From Incurvaria masculella (Eukaryota > Arthropoda > Insecta > Lepidoptera > Incurvariidae), in NCBI GenBank assembly GCA_946894095.1, contig OX335665.1:8318001-8382000 (forward strand): a DNA stretch of 64,000 nucleotides, given 5' to 3'. Below are positions 11,301 to 23,300 of this stretch, one piece after another. A program made the position numbers and the translations under genes. Position 1 is the first letter of the stretch. Each line of letters starts with the position of its first letter. The notes below the pieces were generated by a model, which was given only the letters and a program-made list of their open reading frames with translations, had not been told where the DNA came from and ran no database searches.

Positions 11301-14300
11301 TCGCATAGTTATAAAAATTAACGAAAGGTTAATTTATAGAAGACACGACTGTTTTTAACATAAATTATATTTTTCTTGAATTTATTTATTTTCTTGATTT
11401 TTTTTATTTTTTGGCAGCGACAGTTTTTAACATAAATTATATATATTTCATTAAACTGTTCTGAAAAAAACCTTTATTAAGAGACCAACCCTCTGATGCT
11501 AAATATGTCGGTCTGCCTGCGCCAAGTGGTTGCGTTATCTAGATTAGCTATATAAAAAAGATGTTTGTATGTACCTGCTGATGAATATGATAAATGTCTA
11601 GAAATATTGACACCTATTAATTATACAACAAACACCAGTCGTTTTTTTAATTAAATACTTAAATATACCTAAAGTTATATCTGTAACCTAAATCACCTAT
11701 AACTACGAAATGCAACCAAAGAATTGTTCAGTTTTGGTATTGCTAAGCAATTATGTACTGATAGTTTCATGATTCGTTATTTGCAGCCATTTAGCTAATC
11801 ATATTTATTTTTTGTCACAACTACTTTTTCAGGGGCCATATCTACGTAACGCAACCACTTGACGCAGGCAAACTGACACATTTAGCTTTAGATGGTTGGT
11901 TCTTATCCTGTGAACCCAGTTTCAGACATTTACGTTATCGTTACCATTTTTGTCGCGACCTCCTAGTCTGTTAGGCCACAACAGAAAAAATATGTTGGAA
12001 GCAAAAATATAGGCCGGTTCTTTATTAATTTGTATATGCGTGGACAAGTAGAAAGGGTGCCGAAGGGAGCCTATTACTAAGCCTGCGCTGCCCGTCCGTC
12101 CGCCTAGCTGTCCGTTCGTCCATCTGTCAGCGGGCTGTATCTCATGAACCGTGAGAAGTAGCCTGTGGAAATTTTCATAGAGTGTGTATTTCTATTGCCG
12201 CACAAATAGTGAAAAATAAACAATGAATGAAAGGGCACTTGTGTACAATTTTGCACGATGGTGCGGAACACTTCGTGTGCCAGTCCAACTGGATACGCAC
12301 AACGCACTTGGCCGATTGGATAAAGGATAAAGAACATTAGTTGGTTCTAATTTTGGGACTATCGACAATGAATGGATGCATTCCCAATCTGTTTTGCCTT
12401 GAGCGGTGGTAGAAAAGGATTGGAGGGATGGCGATATGCAGCTCCGAATAGCGTTCTTCATGGTAGAGATGTATAACACAGAGATCGGCCATTCATTTAC
12501 CTGCCCGACCACCTACAACTTGCGGGTATTCAAACACAAAGTTCGATAGCTCTGCGATAGTCCGCAAATCCGCAGGTATGGTCCCCCGCGTTGGTCTCTC
12601 GACACAGCCTCCTGTAAAAAACGCAATTAAAATACCACTAAACATTCCACCATTCAAAGTGTACTGCTCATTTTGTCAAGAAGGTTGTATTGAATCAGTT
12701 TAATTTTACTAAATTCTTGAAATTAAACGTTGCCGAAGCCGCAGCATCTAATTTCCCAACGAAACCCTGAAAACAATACATCGAATTCGCGTTGCAAAAA
12801 CGTCACGATGCCCTTCCGGAGGTTCCGGGAAATGTCGCAACCGATTTCCCCGACGGGCGACCTGCCGCGCCACGGGAGAAACTTTCGCCGCCACGTGCGT
12901 GTGCGAGCGGTCCTTCCCTCAGACTCGGCGAAAAGTTGCCGGGAAGTAGGAAGACACGTGCTCGGGGGGGTGGCGAAAAATCATACGCAGATGGCCCCCC
13001 TCGGGGGGCGCCATTCACGCCCCTCGCCCCTCGCCCACCCCCGCCTGCTCCGCCGCGACGCACCTCTCGGCAGCTCCTCGCAACGGAGCGGAGTTTGCAA
13101 GTAATATCATTTCTGGATATTTTGTTTGCAATATTTTCGTTTTGAAAATGTTTCGTTACGAATTAGGATTCCTCAATACAAATATTGAAATGTAACTTTC
13201 ATGAAATGGAGTATTATTAAGCAATTTGTAATCTTAAAATTTAAAACCGGGAATTAATATCTACTATTGAATTAAATCTTACTGCAATTTAACCTTTAGT
13301 CGTTCTATCTTTATTGTGCATACATAAAAATACTTACATGTTTACTATACGTACTTTACTATATGTATATTATCCAAATAAGATTTTGATGACGACTGCA
13401 ATATGTTTGAATATTTAATCTTTGCAGTCGAGGTCCGTAACGCAGGTATAGCATTAAATAAATGTATGTAGGTATAATCTTAAATACTGTGTTAGTAGGA
13501 GGCATTGATTACGGGAAGAGGGACTGTAGGAGAATTCCAAATTATGGTCATACAGCAGGTGGCGAAATGGTTAGACGCAATACCCGGTAATGGTATGTTT
13601 TGCTATATCCCTATATCCCTATGTATGCTTAAATCTTTAAAACTACGCAACTGATTTTGATGAGGTTTTTTTTAATAGATAGAGTGATTAAATAGGAGGG
13701 TTTATATGTATAATAACATCCATTAAATAGTGGAGAAATACTATTATTTTTGAGGTTTCCAATGTGATGTCGAAAAAAAATATTTTTTTCCGCTTACATT
13801 GCAAACGCAGGCTGTACCCTACGAGATTTATCAAAGTAATGTACTAAGTATTTTACACATTGAAAAGGTCTACAGAAAACTCCGCGATAGTATATGTTTC
13901 TCTCCCACAAAAACATTTTTTTGTCATTTATAATGGCTAATTTTCGAAGCGATTTTAACCAATACATCATTAATCCTTATCCAATTAAATACCTTAAATA
14001 CATTGTTGATTTAATTTAGATCTATATGGCCCTATACAGCATATGATTTAAATGAATATTTTCGAAGATATTACAGATTTAAAAATTGCGGGACGTAGCG
14101 TTTGCGGCGGTACCGGCCGGCCGGGGCGGCGGGAGCGTGCCTATAAATAGTGCGTCGGAGGCCGCGGTTCTCCCTATAGCACAATGAACTTATTATTTCT
14201 CCAATATCTAATAATCATCTAATAATAATATCTAAGTTTGGTTTTATTTCAAATATTTCAATGTTTGTGTATCATTGTGTCAAAATAATATTTTTTTAAA

Positions 14301-17300
14301 TGATATTATGCCCGTGCAAAGCCGGGACGGGCTGCTAGTAAAATATATGTATAAGTTTAAAATTATATATCACTAACTTTACTTTGAGTTTTTTTATGAA
14401 AAACCGGTATGGGTGGCTGTACTGAGGACCAATGGTGCTCAGAAAAGTTAAAAATACCGCGCCTCGCAAAAACACGCACAGCGAGGCACCATAATAAAAT
14501 CATCAAAGGGAAGCAAATATCAATATTCAAATCGAACACTAAATCTGTGCTCACAGTCTCTCTCTGAACTCTGAAAAAAAAACCGCCTCCGTTTCACAAT
14601 CGTCATTAAAATCAATAACAAGACATGCATTCATCAATGGAATAATATCATAATTCTGTAGTGAAGTTTAGTTGCGGGTTCTTCTTCACTGGTTGATCGA
14701 ATCCGCGGATCAATCAAATTGTGACATGACTTAGTGTAGTTTTACTACCAGAAGTTGAATAAATAAATGAAATGAAATGTTTATGTAGACTTTCACTGTT
14801 GTGACACATTATTAAATTTGTTTCCGATAAACAGTGCTCAATTTATCTCTTACATGTTTAAGTCGACGTTGATCCCTGACTGGACAACGTGTCGGAAGTC
14901 CTCCAGGTCGCGCCGCGAGTCCTGGAGAAGTCCAAAATGAGCTGGACGAAACGTCGACCGATTATCTGAAAACATTTTAATATTGAATAATATCATTCAA
15001 ACTCTGCCGTGCATGTCGCACCTATTCTCATGCTAACGGGTGGTGTGTGGACACGAAAGATGCCTAAAATATACTTGCGACATGCACGGGAGCACTTGCC
15101 ATGCATGTCAAACAACTTCAAAAAATTTTTTTCGTCATATCTTGGGAAATTCTGGTCTTAGACTCATCATGCGACCCCTCAAACTAGATGGCCCGACCTG
15201 ATCTACCTACCTGTCATGTCAAAACTTGTTTTCGTCATACATTGTAAATTTTGTAACTTCAATAATAGGAGGAGGTGTCTGACAGACGGACGGACAGACA
15301 ACGCACAAACTCTACTTCAGATATAATCATTAGGTGTTTTTTTTGACCATCCGTCGCTAATTCGAATTTCTATTCATTTTAGGTTTCACTTTTACAAAAT
15401 GTTAAAAAATATACTTGTGCTGCTATATTTCTATGAACTTATATTTACGTGTTTTATTTCAAAGACCATGTCACCAATGCTTCGTGTCACGGAAGCCTGC
15501 TTCTACTCCAGCAACAAGTTTCGACCTCGCCACGCTGAGTAAGTGCCTACCTATATAGATAGAACGCGCGCGCCCACCTATCTATAGATAGAGCGCGCGC
15601 TCACCGACGTGTGTTCAAGTGGAGCGTTTGCATGTATGAGTGCGCTGAGTGCAATTTTATAGCCGAATTTGAATGTTCAAAATAAAATGTTTTTGATTAC
15701 ATATTATAACATTATCTTACACAAAAAAATTGTGTATATATAACAGTTTATGATGATATAAAATCTAACTCGATTCTAATTAGATTAGATTCTAATTAGA
15801 CTGTTAGTAATGTAGAGAGATTTTTCGGGTTTTTCCTTTACTGAAAATGTTATGTAAACTTTTTCTTTACAAAAATTTTATGTAAATATTCTTCCATCAT
15901 TATTCAATAAATTAAAAATAAATTCAACTGAGATAATATCGTAAATAATTTATAATAAATTCTAAAATATTATTTTGAAAAACAATAAGTGTCGCTTTTG
16001 TTCGCGATGTTTGGAACCAAATTATTATTATTTTTTGTATGGCGGGGTCATTAGTTTTTGACACAATGTTATAGCAGCTATCATAAACTACGAAATAAAA
16101 AACAAATTTGTTTCATAACTTTATCTTTTTTACCCTAAACCTCGAGTAACATCACAAAATATTTAAAAAAAATCTAAAGTCAATGTTATATGATTTTTAT
16201 TATTTTATATTTGAACCAAACTACTACAAAAGTAACGTAAATAAATGGAGGCACTATCTAGCTACATGGAACAGTTATTATTTTGAAGATACCTTGACAA
16301 GTGTCTTAGATATAGATTTTTATTCGATTCGGGAGCGCGGTACAGGACGCCGATGCTGCGTCGTTCGCGCTCCAAAGGTTAAGAGAAACACACATCGTTG
16401 TAGTACCTATTACCGAACACCGTGTATAACGACAGTGAGTATGATCTAACCCATCAGTAGAAAAAATATATAAATATATATATCAATAGAATATAATATA
16501 ATATATAATAATATATATCAATAGAAAAATAGCACATTTTCTGTCTATCGTATTCTATTCTATCTATAATATCGTCTCTCCCTTTCTTAGCGAATGAAGT
16601 AACTTTGTAAGGTATTTTGTATTATTTTAATTATGCTTATTACTACTTACTTGTTAATTATGTACGAAATTAGGAAACCAAGTCACCTTAATGGTTTGGA
16701 ACAAAATAATAACTCCGTAAATAAAAATAACTGTGTATATTAACTCTTTTCAAATCAGAAATAAAGAACTTGGTTCAATAGTTAACATGCATATCATATT
16801 TAGTTTATACAATCCAAAGACATTTAATACTAATTAATCTCTTTGATAACAATCTCAGTATTTTACTGGTAAACTACTAGTACCATATTTTTCCACATAT
16901 TTACATTCAGCTTACGTTCTGTGAAGTGAAGAGTGTAACCGATGGGGGAAATAAAATCGCGTAAGGACTTCCAAGATCGAATGCAGTCTATACTTATTAA
17001 TACACTAGCTGCGGTACCCGGCTCCGCCCGGGCCAATGTCGGTTTGTATGGGAGCCACAACCGGAACTAAATACTATACAGGGTGTTAACGGGGCTATGC
17101 TCCAAACGTTAACCAGGTGTTCCTTGGCATATTTGGAACGGAAAAGGTAAATCACAGTTTGTTGTACAACTTAAAAAAAAATCGTAAGTAATAAGTATTA
17201 GTATAGATTTTATTTATTAACACCATACATTTTGCATGTGATTGCAAAATGTATTTCTCTTTGCGAGCAACCTTCATTATTGTCTCTAATCTAGTTATTT

Positions 17301-20300
17301 TAACCTGTTATAACTAAGCAATTGCAACTTGATATAGTTATATACAAGATTTCCTGACAGAGAGGGCGATTCTTCAAGGTACGTGTTCTATGTACAAACA
17401 GCATCATCCTAATCGCCACACATTGATTAACTTTGACCTACATACGTTTTCCTTGCCAACACCACTGCCTACTATGGTGATGCGTTCCGTAAACAAGGTA
17501 ATTCGTACAATCAATAATTTAATTATACAGTCAACCTTTTGAGAACCTTTGATTTGCAATTCCGACACATTGTTTCGGCTTAAACTAGTAACTGTTACGG
17601 AAAGTTCCGAGATACAGTAACTACGTTACTGCGCCATTTTGATACCTAAAAACCATCCGTTATGAAATAATATTAATGCCTTTTTTTCGCCTAATTGTTA
17701 CCTATTTATGAATATTATATAAAAAAGGGGAACTTTTTCGTTATTTCTATTATTTGTACAATTTTCAAAGAATCATTGAGTATTTTTTTATTCGGCATAT
17801 AATATATGCAAATAAAAAAAAAGGTTTAAAACCAAAACACATTGGGGGCGTTATACATATCGAACTATTTACGAGAATCGCTCGACAAAGTGTACTTTCC
17901 AGTAAAAATCCTAACCTATATGTGCGACAAATGAGTCGCGGAAGTTGATTACCTCCATTATTATTCTCCGTAAGCCCTGATAGTTAGCAAATAAAAGCAC
18001 TCTTACCAACCATTTCTCAAGTGTAGAAAATGTAACAATTCTGACACGAACACGAAATAAAGCTGTCGGTAAAATGTAGACACAATTTGTGCACACAAAC
18101 AATAAACAAAGTGTCGACAATGCGACCTAACAATGTGTCGTCTCAGCAACCGAACAGAATGTCTCCTAATCTTCCCCAAGTTTCGAAACGGCGACTAAAC
18201 ATCACCGTAACGGTGACTGGATCGGTTACCGTGTGGAAACATTGTTTCGTCGCCGTTTCAGAACTGCGACCTTAAAATGTTAGTAGGGTAATGAAGACGT
18301 AGATGGTTCACCAATAGGTCAATGCCGAAGGAACATTGCATTGATACACGTTTACGGCTATGGAAATAGGATGGCGCCACTTTTGTACCAGTAAGTTGCG
18401 AAATGATCAATAGATGGCGCTGTACAAACATAATACCTATTATTTTGCCGAACAAATTTCAATTTTGAATCAATACCGACATTGTTTGACAAACTATAAA
18501 ATCAAACGACTGTTTAATAAATGTAAAGCAGAGTGCCTGATAGCTGCGCCATCTCTTGATACAAACACTCTTTTTGTTGTGATCGATGGAATGGAAATTA
18601 CCATCTTAGTTCAACGTTTATTACAATAGAGGGCCGGCTTGTTTAATGCATATTTTATAATACTTCCGTCACTATGGCGGTGAATCATATATTTACGCCA
18701 GTAAGTAATTATTAATCTATGGTCATGACACTAGCCTGACATGCTACGTGGAATCTAGTTTCCATGCCTAGACCTTCCTTATTCACGGTTACAACAACGT
18801 GTCAAATTACACTAGACGAATACAAACATTAAAATTTAATATCTCAGTAACTTCTCAGTCTTGGAAAAATCTGAGGATTACACTGGCGAAATGTATGTGC
18901 AGGCCGTTGCAACATCCTGTATTGCTATAGATTTCGTGGCGGAGATGGTTTTCAGAGTTATCAGCAAACCTTACCATCCGAGCTCAATAATAGATTCCAT
19001 TTAACTTAGAAATCGCAAAGCGCAAACAACTTATAAGTTCATCGCTTATGCTTACACCCTTGGAGTATGGAGTTCAGACGCCAACAAATTCATAAAAGAA
19101 CTGGGCCCTGTTTTAATTAAGGCGTCAGGAAACCATTGTGCCCAGAGAGAGAGGTAGCCTGATAATTCAGAGAGAGAACACTGCATCGATCATCGGGACA
19201 ATTGGAGTCGCAAATGTAAGTTCGCCCACTGCGCGCACTCTTCAATTTCTCAAAGCACTAGTCGATCGGTTTGGCGTAAACGCCAATTTAGGTGACAATT
19301 GGGACTAGGGGCTCAGACCGTTAAGTACTATCTGGACGTGTATTCTTGGCACTCAGTCATTGCGGATTCAGTAGAGTTAACAGGAGAAGCATTTACTTTG
19401 ACATTACTGTTAACTCTCCTGAATCCGCAATGACTGAATGCCAGGAATACACGCCCTGACGACCCTAACACTTTGACCCACATACATTTTCCTTCGAAAT
19501 GTCAATGCCTACTGTGGCAATTGTGGTGATGCGCTCCGTACATGGACGTTTAATATTTAAAATTGTATTACCTACTCACGCCACTATGCTTGCTTTATTC
19601 CCAGAGCGACAACAAAATTGACACGACTGACTACCTGGAGACCTGGCGAGGCATGGAGGAGGGACACAACTTGGGGCTAGCCAAGTCTATAGGCCTGTCT
19701 AACTTCAACATCAGCCAGATCCAGAGGGTGTTAGACAACAGTTTAGTCAAGCCGTCCGTCCTGCAAGTCGAGGTATGCTATTGTTTCATTATATTGTATT
19801 GCTTATTATTTATTTATCATCTTTCGACGACACTCGATTGGTCATGTTTTAACATATTCATCATCCATGGAATTCTATCGGATTTGAGATATTTTAACAT
19901 TTGCCAGTTCAATAAAACACAGCGATGTAGCACTGACAAGTTTTTTTTTAGGCGACCTGACATGGATAGCTAAAATACCCGTTGATTGATAATCAATGCT
20001 AATACCACACAACTACCGTTATGATATTAACCCAATACACCACATTCCCGAAGGAATTAGGTGCCATGTCAGGACCTTCCCTTTATGAGCACGGCTACAT
20101 TCTGTATGTACAACACGGACAGTTTTTTATTGCAGCTTAGGCGATGTTTTCATTCAATCCGATGGTACAAACCCTACCAACTAGTAGGGGAAGGGGACCT
20201 ACAGTTTTAAATGGATTCCGAACCATGGAGCAGCTCGCATTCGTGACGAAATTCACTTATCCAACTCAGAAAGAAAAATAAAGTGGTACACAAACGAGGC

Positions 20301-23300
20301 GAGGATTTGAACGCCGACCTCTGGTAGGCAAGGATCGTCCCTGCGCCACTAGGCTACGAGCCGCTTTTCACATACTTACCATTAAATTTGGTAACTTATG
20401 TATGTCTGCCTCTTTGTCGCTCGCAATAGGCTTGTAGCTCAGCGGCGTGGCGACTTGCCTTTCGTGCCAGACCTCATAGATTCAGTTCCCACCCCGTTCA
20501 TCTTTATTTCTCGTTCAACATTATTCACAGTGTTGTGTTGCCACTGGAGCAGTGCATCGCTTAAAGGTCCTTGCTTACGGTGACGCTTGGCTCGGGTTAT
20601 CTCTTTCCCTAAAATATGGTTGAAATAGGTAATGGCTGTGCACAGCGTGATGCTCGTGAACGGGTGCTGTTTGTGGGGACTGGCCTGCTCCAATTGGCAA
20701 CATGTTAGTTGGAGGGGATTATCTTTGCAAATAAAATTATATTTGTCATGAACTGTTGCATACGGCATGGATTGTAAATTTTGTGTATTCATGTGAATTT
20801 AGTGTTTTACCTATGTTTTTGTTAAAATAATTGACCAACACTTTTGTAAACTTCGACTAAGTGGACGTTGGAAAAAAAACAGCGGAGTTTCTTTCCAGTT
20901 CTTCTTCGCTGTGTTTTGTTTTGCTGAACTGGCCAATGCTAAAATATGACAAATCCGAGTGCAGTGTACTGTCTATGGATGATGAATAAACAATACAATA
21001 CAATTCCTCTTTTTGGGTTAGATACATCAGTTTTTCTCTATTTCTGAGTTTGATAAGTGCATTTCTTAACGAATGCGAGCTGTTCCATGGTTCGGAATCT
21101 ATGTAAGATTATATGAGCCCTTTCCCTGGCCAAACAATTGGCCGTGTTTTCCAAAAAAACAAAGAAATATTTATTATGAGGGTGATTCGCCATCTTTAAT
21201 ATTTACGGCACTTATCTGAAGGTTTTTTTTCCACCCTGCATGCTCTGTTCCTAGGTCAACCTCAACCTACGCCAGGCACCGCTCGTCGACTTCTGCAAAG
21301 CCAACGGCATAGTGGTGATGGGCTACACCCCCTTCGGATCGCTGTTCGGTTCCCGGCCCGACGCGCCGGCGCCGCCACCGCGCGCCGACGATCCCGTACT
21401 CGGGAATATTGCGGCCAAGTACAACAAGACCGTTCCGCAGATCGTCCTGAGATACCTGGTGAGACACGGCGAAGCCACAGAATTGGGATACGTTGGAAGT
21501 GCCAATTCTCTCGATTCAATAGCACGGGCGTAACGTATCGCTTTACTAGAGCGGTGACGCTTGGTTCGGGCATAGATTGAAAACCGGCCAAGTGCGAGTC
21601 GGGCTCGCACACGAAAAGGTTCCGTACCATCGTACTAGATTTAACACGAAAAAATCACGTTTCTTGTATGGGGGTCCCCTTTAATTTTCATTATTTTATA
21701 AATAAATACACACTCTGTGAAAATTTCAGCTGCGTACCTATTACGGTTGATGAGATACAGCGCTGTGACAGACGGATGGACGGACGGACAGCGGCGCAGT
21801 CATCGCCTATCTGAGCTATATTTTATGGAAATAGGTGACCCGAAGCATAGATAGCGGACGGTATAGATAGCTAACGTCATACAACGTACAAAACTCGCTA
21901 AAACTGCTTATTTTCGACAATTCCTAACTGCGAAATCTCCCGTTATTACCAGAACTAGTTACATCTTCGTCAAACTAAATTTCATTCAAAATTTCGCCTA
22001 ATGAGGCGTGATTAAAACTATAAATTAAGTAATGTCATTGTAACAAAAAAAAATCATTAATACCTATTAATTGATTTGTATTTAATCTGTGTCTGTTTAC
22101 TATCCCTATTCAACACTGGTACGATGTTATCAATCTATACCTTTATTTTTAGGGTTCCGTACCCAAAGGGTGAAAACGGAACCCTATTACTAAACCTCCG
22201 CTGTCCGTCCGTCCGTCCGTCCGTCCGTCCGTCCGTCCGTCCGTCCGTCTGTCAATGGGCTGTATCTCATAAACCGTAATAGGTTGGCAGCTGGAATTTT
22301 CACAGAGTGTGTATTTATTTTGCCGCTATAACAACAAATAGGTAAAATTAAAGAATAATAAAAATTAAAGGGGGGCCCCATACAAAGAAGGTGATATTTG
22401 GTTTTAAATGTTGTACGATGGTACGGAACCCTTCGTGCGCGAGTCCGACTCGCACTTGGCCGGTTTTTTGTTCTTTCGTGCACTCGGCCCTTAGTTAGTT
22501 AACTTGGGGTTCCTCGTCTAACTTAGCCATTTGGCTAGTACCAGGGCCATGAACATACAGCGTGAAAATCTGCTTTTCAATTTCTGAATTATGCAGAGAA
22601 CACAAAGTGCCACTACAATAAAAGTGCAATAAATGAAAGGAAAAAAATAGTTTTCATAGCTTTCATGGAAAAGTTCAAAAGGAACTTTGATCCAAAAATG
22701 CCTCAATGCTGATTCTCTTTGCAGGTGGAGCGAGGTGTTGTCCCGATACCGAAATCCGTGCGCCAGAATAGGATACAAGAGAACATTGACGTTTTCAACT
22801 TCCAACTGACCCCGGATGAAATTCAGACTCTCGGTAAGGAATAAACTGTTTACTAATTCTACTATAGTACACAAAAATAATTTGTAAGAGATATCCCCTC
22901 ACAGTGTGTCGAACGCTGAGAGGTAAAGATATTAAGGCGCTAGGACTAGCCAACTACTCGCGCCATACAAATGCAACTTTAAAACAAATGTAATGATATG
23001 TAGTGAAACGCCTCCGCAAGTCCAAATAGAACTCCAGACCTATAATGGATTGTTAATATTTAACTAAGAATGATGATAAAAAAAAGTGGATTTTTCACAA
23101 TAGAAATCTGAAAGTAATATGATTTCTAAATGTAATCAAAAACAGCATATATGCATAAACAAATAATTTCATTTGCTTTTAGATTTCTACATTTAGTCAA
23201 AAAAGTTCGGAAATAGACACCGTTTCCGCAATGTATTTTGTATAGAAAAAGGAAACATACATTAACGAAAATAGGTTGATTCCTAGACAAGGAATCATAT

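Noticed and set aside
12730..13145. Long overlapping open frames on both strands in the GC-rich island
   Set aside because: GC-rich DNA lacks stop codons by composition. None of the frames shows a recognisable domain.
10050..19604. A missing short exon between AKR exons 4 and 5
   Set aside because: I looked for one because the intron is 9.5 kb. The distance from the catalytic His to DYLETW already equals that in AKR2E4 and both exons are phase 0.
22200..22260. Short proteins of RTDG or RPSV repeats
   Set aside because: They are translations of the CGGA/CCGT microsatellite in RptA and occur wherever that element does.
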